Assembly (NCBI GenBank): GCA_963746175.1
Contig: CAVVAH010000008.1
Location: 248,001-312,000, forward strand
Reading direction: 5' to 3'
Source: CAVVAH01 sp963746175
GTDB lineage: Bacteria; Actinomycetota; Actinomycetes; JACCUZ01
Length of the DNA: 64,000 nt
The first letter of the stretch is position 1, and every line of letters begins with the position of its first letter. The notes under the pieces were generated by a model that saw only the letters and a list, made by a program, of their open reading frames with translations, was not told where the DNA came from and made no database searches. The translations under genes were made by a program, and so were the position numbers. Of the stretch, positions 52,385 through 61,166 are shown piece after piece.

Positions 52385-53271
52385 TCAGCGCCGGGGTCGG
52401 TCACGGCGGTCAGCTCGCCGAGGGCGACGAGCAGCCGCTCCCGCAGCACGGCGCCGCGCTCGGCGAAGACCCGCTGGTGGCGTACGTACTCCGCCCGGCC
52501 CTCGGGTGTCTCGACCGCGATCGGCCGGTGGCCCAGGCCGCTCAGGTCGTACGGCGAGGCGCGCATGTCGACCTCGCGGATCTCCCGCGCGTGGGCGAAG
52601 CAGTCGGCGACCAGCTCGCCGGGGACGAACGGCGCGAAGAGCGCCGCCCAGCGGTAGAGGTCCATGCCGGCGTGCAGGCAGCCCGGCTGCTCGTCGCGGG
52701 GCTGGCTCTCGCGGGTCGGGACCGTCGCGTTGCGCGGGACTGCCTCGTCGGTGAAGAACCGGAACGCGTCCACGTGCGTGCAGCGCAGTGCCTGCCCCTC
52801 GACCACGGCGTCGGTCCCGGCGCTGCCGAGGCGCAGGGGGAGCTGCTCGTGCCGGACCGCGTCGGGCGGCAGCCGGTAGACCATCGCCCACTCGTGCAGG
52901 CCGAAGCAGCCGTACGACGGGGCCCGTCCCGCGGTGGCCTGGAGCAGCCGCCGGACGTCCGCCAGCCGTCGCGAGTGCCGGGCGACGCGCGCCGGGTCGG
53001 GGGTGGCCCCGAGGCCGTCGGCCGTCACCGTCCAGTCGGCCAGGTCGGCGTACCGGGAGATCGCGTCGGTGCCGAGCAGCACGGTGCCGAGCCCCGGGCT
53101 CCAGCGCCGCAGCCTGGCCGGCGACAGGTGGTAGTAGTCGAAGAGGAAGTCCTCGACGGGGTGCTTCTCGCCGCGTCTGCGCCGCTGCAGGTGCGGCCCG
53201 ACCCAGGTGTCGACCCGCCGTTCGTGCGCCGCCGCCCGCGGCAGCCAGTCGTCCGGGTGGAGGGTCGGCAT
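52385..53271 (-). CDS. Conserved actinobacterial protein, often labelled 3-methyladenine DNA glycosylase; 3' end uncertain
   Basis: Start ATG at 53271, sharing one base with the thiL stop. Conserved blocks include G-E-K-H-P-V-E-D-F-L-F-D-Y-Y, C-F-G-L-H-E-W-A-M-V-Y-R, H-x-D-A-F-R-F-F-T, E-Q-P-G-C-L-H-A-G-M-D-L-Y and D-M-R-A-S-P-Y-D-L. From memory, family members of about 290-300 aa carry the glycosylase label, but no helix-hairpin-helix motif is visible, so that name is doubtful. In-frame translation continues antisense through rpmB to 52102 (389 aa). One extra base near 52393 (five Gs instead of four) would end the protein at 52385, the expected length. Confidence 0.7.
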
Positions 53272-54236
53272 CAGAACGACCGCCAGCCGCCCGGGCCCTC
53301 GAACGGCGCGCCGTCGACGAGGACGCCCTCGCCGGCCTCGACCCGGCCGATGACGCTCCACGCCATCGGCAGGTCGACGTCCGGCGGGAACGTCGCGGCG
53401 AGCGCGTGATCCTCGCCCCCGGTGAGCAGCCACTGCAACGGGTCGGCGTTGAGGGCCCGCGAGGTGTCGACGAACTCCTGCGGCACGTGGAAGGCGTCGG
53501 TCTCCAGCCGGATCGCGACCCCGCTGGCCCGCGCCACGTGGCCCAGGTCGCTGACCAGTCCGTCGCTGACGTCGACCATCGCGGTGGCGCCGAGGCCGGC
53601 GGCGCGCGGTCCCTCGTCGTACGGCGGCTGCGGGCGCCGGTGCGCGTCGACCAGCGTGCGGGGTGACCGGAAGCCGCGGGACAGCACCGCGAAGCCGGCG
53701 GCGGACCAGCCCAGCCGCCCGGCGACGGCGACGAGGTCTCCTGGCCGGGCGCCGCCGCGGGTGACCGGGTCACGGCCCTCGAGGGTGCCGAGCGCGGTGA
53801 CGGAGACGGTGACGAGGTCGCCACGGACCAGGTCGCCGCCGACCACTGCCGCACCGGCCCGGGCTGCCTCCTCGCCGATCCCGTCGGCGAGCTCGAGCAC
53901 CCACTGCGCGGGCAGGTCGAGCGGTACGGCGAGGCCGACCAGCAGCGCCGTGGGAACGGCTCCCATCGCCGCGATGTCGGCCAGGTTGGCGCCGGCGGCA
54001 CGGACGCCGACGTCGGTCGCGCTGGACCAGTCGCGCTTGAAGTGGCGGCCCTCCACCAGCACGTCGGTGGTCGCGACCACCCGGCCGTCGGGGGCCGCCA
54101 CGACCGCCGCGTCGTCGCCCGGCCCGAGCACGACGGCGTCGCTGCTGTCGAGGCGTGCGGTGACCGCGGCGATCAGGGCCACCTCGCCGACGTCGGCGAC
54201 GGTGCCGTTCAGCTGGCCTGTCACAGGGGCCGACAT
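53271..54236 (-). CDS. thiL: Thiamine-monophosphate kinase
   Basis: 321 aa from the ATG at 54236. Makes thiamine pyrophosphate from thiamine monophosphate and ATP. Family blocks: L-G-P-G-D-D-A-A-V near residue 38, T-T-D-V-L-V-E-G-R-H-F, N-L-A-D-I-A-A-M-G-A, V-V-G-G-D-L-V and D-V-S-D-G-L-V-S-D-L-G-H. All metal-binding Asp residues are present. Confidence 0.95.
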   Translation of the reverse strand: MSAPVTGQLNGTVADVGEVALIAAVTARLDSSDAVVLGPGDDAAVVAAPDGRVVATTDVLVEGRHFKRDWSSATDVGVRAAGANLADIAAMGAVPTALLVGLAVPLDLPAQWVLELADGIGEEAARAGAAVVGGDLVRGDLVTVSVTALGTLEGRDPVTRGGARPGDLVAVAGRLGWSAAGFAVLSRGFRSPRTLVDAHRRPQPPYDEGPRAAGLGATAMVDVSDGLVSDLGHVARASGVAIRLETDAFHVPQEFVDTSRALNADPLQWLLTGGEDHALAATFPPDVDLPMAWSVIGRVEAGEGVLVDGAPFEGPGGWRSF

Positions 54237-54328
54237 GGGCGCGCATCCCCTTCCGGTAGGTTCGCTCGCGAGCGACGCCTCCTGGCGACGCACGCGACCG
54301 CCAGACTCTACGAAGGAAGGGGCCCACG

Positions 54329-54565
54329 ATGGTTGTCCAGGCCTACATCCTGATCCAGACCGAGGTGGGCAAGGCCGCCGCCGTCGCCCGCGAGATCGCC
54401 GAGGTGAAGGGCGTCACGCAGGCCGAGGACGTCACCGGCCCGTACGACGTCATCGTCCGCGCCGAGGCCAAGAACGTCGACGAGCTCGGCAAGATGGTCG
54501 TCGCCCGCGTGCAGAGCGTCGACGGCATCACCCGCACCCTGACCTGCCCCGTCGTCCACCTCTAG
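54329..54565 (+). CDS. Stand-alone Lrp/AsnC ligand-binding (RAM) domain protein
   Basis: 78 aa with only the C-terminal half of an Lrp regulator: A-Y-I-L-I-Q-T-E-V-G-K, V-T-G-P-Y-D-V-I-V-R-A-E-A and V-D-G-I-T-R-T-L-T-C. There is no DNA-binding helix-turn-helix. Strong GGAAGGGG ribosome-binding site. Such single-domain RAM proteins are common in actinobacteria and may bind amino acids or modulate full Lrp proteins. Divergent from thiL. Confidence 0.9.
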   Translation: MVVQAYILIQTEVGKAAAVAREIAEVKGVTQAEDVTGPYDVIVRAEAKNVDELGKMVVARVQSVDGITRTLTCPVVHL

Positions 54566-54599
54566 GGACGACCTCCGCGAGCGCTCCCGGCACCCCGAG

Positions 54600-55085
54600 A
54601 TGCGGCCCGCCCGCTCTGCGTGTCTGCAGCGCTCGTGGCGTTCCGCCGCAGCCGTGACCGGCCTGGCGGCCGTGGTGCTCGCGGGCTGCTCGTCACCCGC
54701 GGCCCACGTCGCACCCCCGGACGGCCCGGGTCGCGGCTGCGCCGCGCTGCACCACGCCCTGCCGTCCGAGGTCGACGGCCGGTCCTCGCGCGGCACCACC
54801 CCTACCTCGACGCGCACGGCCGCCTGGGGCTCCCCCGCCGTGGTGCTCCGCTGCGGCGTCGCGCGCCCTGCGGGTCTGACGCCGACGTCCGAGCTCGTCG
54901 AGGTGAACGGCGTCGCGTGGTTCCTCGACGAGCGCCCGTCGGCGTACGTCTTCACGGCGACCGGACGTAGCGCCTACCTGCAGCTGCGGGTCCCGTCGTC
55001 GGTCGACCGGACGTCCGCCACCGCTCCCCTGGTCGACCTCGCCGGCCCCGTCAAGCGCAGCCTGCCCCTGCGGCCGGATCCCTAG
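54600..55085 (+). CDS. DUF3515 family lipoprotein
   Basis: 161 aa. Lipobox V-V-L-A-G-C near residue 30. The mature domain carries the DUF3515 features: C-A-A-L-H-H-A-L-P, A-W-G-S-P-A-V-V-L-R-C-G-V and L-V-E-V-N-G-V-A-W, with two Cys likely to pair. An actinobacterial family of unknown function. It overlaps the ddl 3' end tail-to-tail by 4 bp and follows the RAM-domain gene by 34 bp. Confidence 0.85.
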   Translation: MRPARSACLQRSWRSAAAVTGLAAVVLAGCSSPAAHVAPPDGPGRGCAALHHALPSEVDGRSSRGTTPTSTRTAAWGSPAVVLRCGVARPAGLTPTSELVEVNGVAWFLDERPSAYVFTATGRSAYLQLRVPSSVDRTSATAPLVDLAGPVKRSLPLRPDP

Positions 55086-56215
55086 CGGAGCAGGCCGGGG
55101 TCGCGAGCCAGGGCGGTCTGCACCAACCGGTCGACGAGCGCCGGGTAGTCGAGCCCGGACTCCTTCCACATCAACGGGAACATCGACACCGGCGTGAAGC
55201 CGGGCATCGTGTTGACCTCGTTGACCACGAACCCGGACGCCGTGAGGAAGAAGTCGACCCGCGCCAGGCCCTCGCAGGCAAGCGCCTCGAACGCCTGCAC
55301 GGCCAGTGCCTGCACCTCGGCCACCTGGTCGTCGGTCAGGTCGGCGGGGACGACGAGGTCGGTGCCCTCGTCGGGCAGGTACTTGGCGGCGAAGTCGTAG
55401 AACTCGTGGTCGCCGCCCACCAGGATCTCGCCGGGGACGCTGGCATCCGGCGGGCCGCCGTCGAGTCCCTCGAGCACGCCGCACTCGATCTCACGACCCT
55501 CGAGCATGCCCTCCACGACGACTCGCGGGTCGTGGCTGCGCGCCAGGTCGATCGCGTCGTCGAGCTCGGCGGCGCCGTGCACCTTGCTGATGCCGACGCT
55601 GCTGCCCGCGCGCGCCGGCTTCACGAAGCACGGGAAGCCGAGCGCGGCGACCGTCTCGCGCACCGCGCCGGGGTCGGTCGCCCAGGCGCGCGGGGTCACC
55701 ACGGCGTACGGACCGACGGGCAGCCCGGCGCCGCGCAGCAGCGTCTTCATGTGGCCCTTGTCCATCGAGGCCGCTGAGGCGAACACCCCGGAGCCGACGT
55801 AGGGCACCCCGGCGAGCTCGAGCAGCCCCTGGAGCGTGCCGTCCTCGCCGTACGGCCCGTGCAGCAGCGGCAGGACCACGTCGACCTCGCCGAGCTCCTC
55901 CGGCACCTGCCCCGGCTCGTGGACCGTGAGGCCCTTGTGCGTCGGGTCGCCAGCGAGGACCACCGCGACGCCGGTCGACTCGACCTCGGGCAGCTTGTCG
56001 CCGGTGATCGCCAGCCGCTCCGGCTCGTCAGGAGCCAGCACCCAGCGACCCTCGTGGGAGATGCCGACCGGCACCACGTCGTAGGCCTCGCGGTCGATGG
56101 CTGAGAGGACGCTGCCGGCGGAGACGCAGGACACGGCGTGCTCGGTGCTGCGGCCGCCGAAGACGACGGCAACACGTGGCTTGCGGCGAGGCTTGTCGGG
56201 GGTGGCGTCAGTCAT
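55082..56215 (-). CDS. ddl: D-alanine--D-alanine ligase
   Basis: 377 aa from the ATG at 56215. An ATP-grasp enzyme making the D-Ala-D-Ala end of peptidoglycan precursors. Visible: V-F-G-G-R-S-T-E-H near the start, L-H-G-P-Y-G-E-D-G-T-L-Q-G, F-V-K-P-A-R-A-G-S-S-V-G-I and the C-terminal N-E-V-N-T-M-P-G-F-T metal/ATP block. The usual Y/F specificity position favours D-Ala rather than D-lactate by context; not proven. Divergent from the PLP lyase. Confidence 0.96.
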   Translation of the reverse strand: MTDATPDKPRRKPRVAVVFGGRSTEHAVSCVSAGSVLSAIDREAYDVVPVGISHEGRWVLAPDEPERLAITGDKLPEVESTGVAVVLAGDPTHKGLTVHEPGQVPEELGEVDVVLPLLHGPYGEDGTLQGLLELAGVPYVGSGVFASAASMDKGHMKTLLRGAGLPVGPYAVVTPRAWATDPGAVRETVAALGFPCFVKPARAGSSVGISKVHGAAELDDAIDLARSHDPRVVVEGMLEGREIECGVLEGLDGGPPDASVPGEILVGGDHEFYDFAAKYLPDEGTDLVVPADLTDDQVAEVQALAVQAFEALACEGLARVDFFLTASGFVVNEVNTMPGFTPVSMFPLMWKESGLDYPALVDRLVQTALARDPGLLR

Positions 56216-56267
56216 GGTTCTGCCAACGGTACCCAGCGCGCCCTCCCCGACCTGTTTACTCGTCGGC

Positions 56268-57341
56268 ATGTCCCCCTCGCACGAGCCGTCTCTGGCCCCG
56301 GCCACGATCGCCGTCTCCGCCGGCCGGCCACCACGGATGCCGGACGGGCCCCTCAACCCGCCGCTCGTGATGGCGTCGACGTACCACGCGGGCGGCGACG
56401 TCGGCTACGGCCGCTACGGCAACCCGACGTGGGAGATGCTCGAGACCGCGGTGGGCGCCCTGGAGGGCGGGGTCGGGACGTCGTTCGCGTCCGGCGTCGC
56501 GGCGGTCTCGGCCGTCCTCGAGCTGGTGCCCCCCGGCGGCACCGTGGTGGCACCGCCGGACGCGTACTTCGGCTCGCTCGCGGTGCTGTCCCGGCTGGAG
56601 GCGCAGGGGCGGATGTCGGTACGCCGGGTGGACCTCACCGACCTGGCCACGGCCGCCGAGGCGGTCGAGGGCGCCGACCTCGTGTGGGCCGAGACACCCA
56701 CCAACCCGATGCTCAAGGTCGTCGACATCGCGGCCCTGGCCGAGCGGTGTGCCGCCGCCGGCGCGGTGCTCGCCGTCGACAGCACCTTCGCGACGCCGGT
56801 GCTGCAGCGGCCGCTCGACCTCGGCGCCGATGTCGTGGTGCACAGCGCTACGAAGTACCTCTCCGGTCACACCGACCTGCTCCTCGGGGTGGCGGTCGCA
56901 CGCGACGCAGACGTCGCGACCCGGCTGGTCGAGGTGCGTTCGGTGCTCGGCGCGATCCCGGGGACCTTCGAGTCCTGGCTCGCCCTGCGCGGCCTGCGCA
57001 CCCTGCACCTGCGGGTCGAGCGGGCCTCGGCCAACGCGGCCGAGCTGGCTGATCGGCTCCGGGCCCACCCGGGCGTCTCCGCCGTCCACTACCCCGGGCT
57101 CGGCGCGATGCTGTCGGTGGAGCTGGCAGCCGCGCCCCAGGCCGTCGAGCTGGTCTGCGAATCCACCGAGATCTGGGTGCACGCCACCAGCCTCGGCGGC
57201 GTGGAGTCGTCGCTCGAGCGGCGCCGCCGGTGGAGCGGCGAGAGCACCGATGTGCCCGAGACGTTGCTCCGGCTGTCGGTCGGCGTCGAGGACGTCGACG
57301 ACCTGTGGGCCGATCTGTCCCAGGCGCTCCCCCGCGCCTGA
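56268..57341 (+). CDS. Cystathionine gamma-lyase/gamma-synthase family PLP enzyme
   Basis: 357 aa from the ATG at 56268. The PLP lysine is in S-A-T-K-Y-L-S-G-H-T-D, with Y-x-R-Y-G-N-P-T-W, S-G-V-A-A-V-S-A, E-T-P-T-N-P-M-L and D-S-T-F-A-T-P-V-L-Q-R-P. Slightly shorter than most, lacking part of the C-terminal domain loop. Could be cystathionine gamma-lyase, gamma-synthase or methionine gamma-lyase; the sequence alone does not decide. Confidence 0.88.
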   Translation: MSPSHEPSLAPATIAVSAGRPPRMPDGPLNPPLVMASTYHAGGDVGYGRYGNPTWEMLETAVGALEGGVGTSFASGVAAVSAVLELVPPGGTVVAPPDAYFGSLAVLSRLEAQGRMSVRRVDLTDLATAAEAVEGADLVWAETPTNPMLKVVDIAALAERCAAAGAVLAVDSTFATPVLQRPLDLGADVVVHSATKYLSGHTDLLLGVAVARDADVATRLVEVRSVLGAIPGTFESWLALRGLRTLHLRVERASANAAELADRLRAHPGVSAVHYPGLGAMLSVELAAAPQAVELVCESTEIWVHATSLGGVESSLERRRRWSGESTDVPETLLRLSVGVEDVDDLWADLSQALPRA

Positions 57342-57647
57342 CGCTGCTGGCCTTCCGCGGCTGGCCCGCCGTCGTGGTGCAGGTCAGGGCGGCCAGGACG
57401 GCGCAGCGGGCTGCCGGCTTCTCGCCGTCCGCGGCTGGCCCGCAGCCGACCGCAGTGCACGCCGACGGTGATCGTTTGCGACCTGGATCCCCGACACGCC
57501 GAGGTGCCGTCGGCGTGTCGGGGATTGAGGTCGCAAACGATCTTCCTAGCGGACGGTGGCGCGTTCGCGGACGGCGGCCGACCCGGCACCCGGCTCCCTG
57601 TCCTGGCCGCTCTGACAGAACGGCGAACGGCGGGAGGCGGCGCAGGG
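57342..57647. other. 306-bp convergent gap with direct repeat and hairpin copy 3
   Basis: Between converging genes. A 16-bp direct repeat TCCGCGGCTGGCCCGC is at 57354-57369 and 57428-57443; hairpin element copy 3 follows at 57470-57542. No ORF here is convincing. Confidence 0.6.
57470..57542. repeat. Intergenic hairpin element, copy 3 (near-perfect)
   Basis: Inverted repeat with 33-nt arms and only two mismatches; the arms begin GATCGTTTGCGACCT and end CGACACGCCGA, with a 7-nt loop. The best-preserved copy of the family. It lies in a convergent gap, about 130 bp past the PLP-lyase stop and about 105 bp past the sirtuin stop, so here a transcription-termination role is possible. Confidence 0.82.
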
Positions 57648-58499
57648 TCAGGCAGTGCCCGCCAGCGCGGTCAGGGTCGGGCCGAGGGCGGCGTGCAGCT
57701 TCCAGGTGGCGTGCTCGTCGCCGCGGGTCCAGCCCTGGTTGACGATGGCGACCGGCCGGCCCAGGGAGGCTGCGCGCTTCACGAACCGCAGCCCCGACAT
57801 CACTGCCAACGACGACCCGAGGACGAGGACGGAGCGCGACCGGTCGACGAGGTCGTAGCAGTGCGCCACCTTCGCCGGCGGGACGTTCTCACCGAAGAAG
57901 ACGACGTCCGGCTTGAGGACCCCGCCGCAGTCGAGGCAGTCGACGACCTCGAACGCCGCGACCGCAGCCTCGTCGAGGGCGACGTCACCGTCGGGGTTCA
58001 CGGCCGTCGCGACGGCCTCCCAGTCCGCGTTCACCTCACGCAACCGGACGTCGAGGTCGTCGCGCGAGGTCCGCGCGAAGCAGCCGAGGCAGACCACCCG
58101 CTCGAGGTTGCCGTGCAGCTCGACGACGTCGTCCGCGCCCCCGGCCTGGTGCAGCCCGTCGACGTTCTGCGTGACGACGGCGGACAGCGCACCGCGCTGC
58201 TGCAGTGTCGCCACCGCCCGGTGGCCGCCGTTGGGCTCCGCCCGGGCGATGACCCGCCAGCCGAGCTGGGACCGCGCCCAGTAGCGCCGACGGGCCAGGG
58301 GGTCACGGGTGAAGGTCTGGTACGTCATCGGCAGTGACTTCCGCAGCGCACCCGTCGGTCCGCGGTAGTCGGGGATCCCGGACTCGGTCGACAGCCCGGC
58401 GCCGGACAGCACCATGACGTCGCCGGCCGCGACCAGGTCGGCGACCGCAGCCAGCGCGGTCCCGTCCGGTGCCACCGGGTCCGTGTCGAGCAGGTCCAC
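57648..58499 (-). CDS. Sir2-family NAD-dependent deacylase
   Basis: 283 aa from the GTG at 58499 (the frame is open to 58529). NAD-binding G-A-G-L-S-T-E-S-G-I-P-D-Y-R-G, catalytic His in T-Q-N-V-D-G-L-H, substrate strand L-H-G-N and the zinc Cys pairs C-L-G-C and C-L-D-C are all present. Prokaryotic class II/III-like sirtuin; acts on acyl-lysine. Stands alone next to gpsA. Confidence 0.92.
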   Translation of the reverse strand: MDLLDTDPVAPDGTALAAVADLVAAGDVMVLSGAGLSTESGIPDYRGPTGALRKSLPMTYQTFTRDPLARRRYWARSQLGWRVIARAEPNGGHRAVATLQQRGALSAVVTQNVDGLHQAGGADDVVELHGNLERVVCLGCFARTSRDDLDVRLREVNADWEAVATAVNPDGDVALDEAAVAAFEVVDCLDCGGVLKPDVVFFGENVPPAKVAHCYDLVDRSRSVLVLGSSLAVMSGLRFVKRAASLGRPVAIVNQGWTRGDEHATWKLHAALGPTLTALAGTA

Positions 58500-58550
58500 C
58501 GCACCAGTCTGCCTGCCCGGACGGCGCACCGCCGCGGACCGGCTGCGGTC

Positions 58551-59552
58551 CTACTCGGTCTCGGCCTTGGTCGAGCGGCTCATGATGCGACGGACGATCT
58601 CGCCCGGCGGCAGGCTGTCGTGCACCGCCGCGGCCACGTGCTCGACGATCGGCATGTCGACGTCGTGCGCGCGCGCCAGCTCGAGGATCGACTCCGCCGA
58701 CTTCACGCCCTCGGCGATCTGCGACGTCGACGCCACGATCTCGTCGACGGTCTTGCCCTGACCGAGCTTCTCGCCGAAGGTCCGGTTGCGCGACAGCGGG
58801 GAGAGGCAGGTCGCGACGAGGTCGCCCACACCGGCCAGGCCGGCGAAGGTCGCGGCGTCGGCGCCGAGTGCGAGTCCCAGCCGGGTGATCTCGGCCAGGC
58901 CGCGAGTGACGATCGACGCCTGCGAGTTGTCGCCCATGCCCATGCCCTTGGCGATCCCGACGGCGAGCGCGATGACGTTCTTCACCGCCCCGCCGAGCTC
59001 CACACCGACCACGTCGGTGTTGGTGTACGGCCGGAAGTACGCGGTCGCGCAGACCTGCTGGAGCTTCTCGGCGACGGCCTCGTCCGCGCACCCGACCACC
59101 GTGGCAGCGGGCTGCCGCTGGGCGATCTCCCTGGCCAGGTTCGGGCCGGAGACCACGGCGATCCGCTCCGGGGGCGCCCCGGTCACCTCGCCGATCACCT
59201 GGCTCATGCGCTTGGTGGTGCCGAGCTCGATGCCCTTCATCAGGGAGACGAGCACGGCGTCCGGCGGCAGGGACGGCGCCCAGGCCTGCAGGTTGGCCCG
59301 GAAGGTCTGCGAGGGGACGGCGAAGACCACCACCTCGGCCCCGGCGAGCGCGTCGTCGTGGGAGTGGGTGGCGGTGATGGAGTCCGGCAGCGGGATGCCG
59401 GGCAGGTTGTCGGGGTTCTCGTGGGTACGGGTGATCGCCTCGGTCAGCTCCTGGCGACGGCCCCACATGACGACGTCGGTGCCGGCGTCGGCAAGCACCA
59501 TCGAGAACGCGGTCCCCCACGAGCCCGTGCCGAAGACAGCGACTCGCGTCAT
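58551..59552 (-). CDS. gpsA: NAD(P)H-dependent glycerol-3-phosphate dehydrogenase
   Basis: 333 aa from the ATG at 59552. Rossmann motif G-T-G-S-W-G-T-A, F-A-V-P-S-Q, S-G-P-N-L-A-x-E-I-A, the catalytic E-L-G-G-A-V-K-N-V-I-A-L-A-x-G and G-L-A-G-V-G-D-L-V-A-T-C blocks are intact. Makes sn-glycerol-3-phosphate for lipids. Its ATG overlaps the stop of a 26-codon ORF (ATGA), which in turn overlaps plsC. Confidence 0.96.
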   Translation of the reverse strand: MTRVAVFGTGSWGTAFSMVLADAGTDVVMWGRRQELTEAITRTHENPDNLPGIPLPDSITATHSHDDALAGAEVVVFAVPSQTFRANLQAWAPSLPPDAVLVSLMKGIELGTTKRMSQVIGEVTGAPPERIAVVSGPNLAREIAQRQPAATVVGCADEAVAEKLQQVCATAYFRPYTNTDVVGVELGGAVKNVIALAVGIAKGMGMGDNSQASIVTRGLAEITRLGLALGADAATFAGLAGVGDLVATCLSPLSRNRTFGEKLGQGKTVDEIVASTSQIAEGVKSAESILELARAHDVDMPIVEHVAAAVHDSLPPGEIVRRIMSRSTKAETE

Positions 59553-59629
59553 GTGGGGTCCCCGCCAGAGCGCCGCGAGTTCGGTCGGATGCGCAGATCC
59601 GGCACCGGGCGGTCTGGTGGGGTACTCAT
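59549..59629 (-). CDS. 26-codon ORF linking plsC and gpsA by ATGA overlaps
   Basis: Encodes 26 residues (M-S-T-P-P-D-R-P-V-P, then D-L-R-I-R-P-N-S-R-R-S-G-G-D-P-T). Its ATG overlaps the plsC stop as ATGA and its TGA overlaps the gpsA start as ATGA, so it fills the gap exactly. A GAGGAG ribosome-binding site lies 7 nt before its ATG. Basic and Pro-rich, with no membrane span or known motif. It may be a translated coupler peptide that passes ribosomes from plsC to gpsA, or a real small protein. Conservation not checked. Confidence 0.5.
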   Translation of the reverse strand: MSTPPDRPVPDLRIRPNSRRSGGDPT

Positions 59630-60399
59630 GAAGCACTCCTCGGGCGTCGGGGGTCGCCGGTGCGCGGCAGCCGGGTGCTCCGCAGGTCGAACCGTACGTC
59701 GGGCGCCTGCTCGCCGCGGATGTCCTCGAGGAGCTCGGTGATGGCGGCCATGATCCGCTCGGTGACCTGGCGCAGCAGCGGGCCGTCGATCGGCCGGCCC
59801 TGGAACTCCGCCAGGTCGACTGGCGGTCCGGCCCAGACGTGCATGGTGGCGCGCGGGAACAGGTTCGGCCGCTTGGCGTACGGCCCGAGCAGCTGCTGCG
59901 GCCCCCACTGCGCGACCGGCACCACCGGGGCACCGGTCTCCAGCGCGACCCGGGCCGCGCCGGTCTTGCCGACCATCGGCCACAGGTCGGGGTCGCGGGT
60001 CAGCGTCGCCTCCGGGTAGATCGCGACGCACTCGCCGTCGCGGACCGCCTGCACCGCCGCCGAGAAGGCGCGCGAGGCGTCGGCCGACTCGCGGTAGACG
60101 GGGATCTGCTTGGCACCGCGCAGGACGGCCCCGACGAAGAAGATCCGGAAGAGCACCTCCTTGCCGAGGAAGCGCGGCAGGCGGCCGTTGTCGTAGACGA
60201 AGTGCGCGAAGGTCAGCGGGTCGACGTGCGACACGTGGTTGGTCACGACGACGACGCCGCCGGCCTCCGGCAGGTGCTCGCCCCCGCGCCAGTCCCGCCT
60301 GGTCAGTGCGAGGAGCAGGGGCTTGAGGATGACGACGGCCAGCCGGTACCAGAAGCCGATCCGCCGCGGTCGTTGCCGCCGCGCCCTCGTCCGGCTCAC
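59626..60399 (-). CDS. plsC: 1-acyl-sn-glycerol-3-phosphate acyltransferase
   Basis: 257 aa from the GTG at 60399. The acyltransferase H-x4-D motif is N-H-V-S-H-V-D, followed by the Y-P-E-A-T-L-T substrate block and V-V-P-V-A-Q-W-G. A hydrophobic N-terminal segment (W-Y-R-L-A-V-V-I-L-K-P-L-L-L-A-L) anchors it to the membrane; the C-terminal tail is Arg/Pro-rich. It links to gpsA in phosphatidate synthesis, and both are co-transcribed. Confidence 0.93.
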   Translation of the reverse strand: MSRTRARRQRPRRIGFWYRLAVVILKPLLLALTRRDWRGGEHLPEAGGVVVVTNHVSHVDPLTFAHFVYDNGRLPRFLGKEVLFRIFFVGAVLRGAKQIPVYRESADASRAFSAAVQAVRDGECVAIYPEATLTRDPDLWPMVGKTGAARVALETGAPVVPVAQWGPQQLLGPYAKRPNLFPRATMHVWAGPPVDLAEFQGRPIDGPLLRQVTERIMAAITELLEDIRGEQAPDVRFDLRSTRLPRTGDPRRPRSAS

Positions 60400-60502
60400 G
60401 CGGCTCCTCTGATCGTCTCCTGCACCTGACCCGGCCCACATCCTCCCGTCCGCCGCGCGACCGTGTCGAGCAGGGGGCCTGCGCGGGTGGCAGGCTGGCC
60501 GG

Positions 60503-61156
60503 GTGGACCCGTCCCGGCGCTGGTGCCTCGTGCTGCCGGTCAAGCGGCTCGACGTCGCCAAGACCCGGCTCGGCCCGCCGTACGCCGAGCACCGGCGGTC
60601 GCTGGCCCTGGCGTTCGCGCTCGACACCACCGTCGCAGCGCTGGCCTGCCCGACGGTGGCCTGCGTCCAGGTGGTCACCGACGATGCCCAGGCCGCCGCC
60701 GAGCTGGCCGCGGTGGGTGCCGTCGTCACGGGCGACCACCCGGACGCGGGGCTCAACCCGGCCCTGGCGTACGGCGCCGCGCTGGCGGCGCGGACGAATC
60801 CCGGAACGGCCGTGGGGACGGTGGCAGCAGACCTCCCCGCTCTGCGACCCGGCGAGCTCGCCGTCCTGCTCGCCACCGCATCGGCTCACCCACGGTCGTT
60901 CGTCCGGGACGCGCAGGGCACCGGCACGACACTGCTCCTGGCGCGGGACCCGGACGACCTCCGGCCGATGTTCGGGGCCGGCTCGGCCGACCGGCACGCC
61001 CGCTCGGGTGCCGTGGAGATCCCGGCCGCCCGGCTGCCCTCCGTGCGTCGCGACGTCGACACCGCGGCCGACCTGGACGCCGCCCTGGCGCTGGGCGTCG
61101 GCAGCCGGACCAGCCGGGTGCTCGACGGGCTCGGCAGCCGATCCCAGGCGGGGTAG
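60503..61156 (+). CDS. cofC: 2-phospho-L-lactate/phosphoenolpyruvate guanylyltransferase CofC/FbiD
   Basis: 217 aa from the GTG at 60503. Nucleotidyltransferase fold with V-L-P-V-K-R-L-D-V-A-K-T-R-L at the start, G-L-N-P-A-L-A-Y-G (substrate loop) and A-D-L-P-A-L-R-P-G (metal-binding D). Catalyses GTP-dependent activation in coenzyme F420 synthesis; in mycobacteria the substrate is phosphoenolpyruvate. No other F420 genes are in the window. Confidence 0.92.
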   Translation: MDPSRRWCLVLPVKRLDVAKTRLGPPYAEHRRSLALAFALDTTVAALACPTVACVQVVTDDAQAAAELAAVGAVVTGDHPDAGLNPALAYGAALAARTNPGTAVGTVAADLPALRPGELAVLLATASAHPRSFVRDAQGTGTTLLLARDPDDLRPMFGAGSADRHARSGAVEIPAARLPSVRRDVDTAADLDAALALGVGSRTSRVLDGLGSRSQAG

Positions 61157-61166
61157 CGTCGGAACC

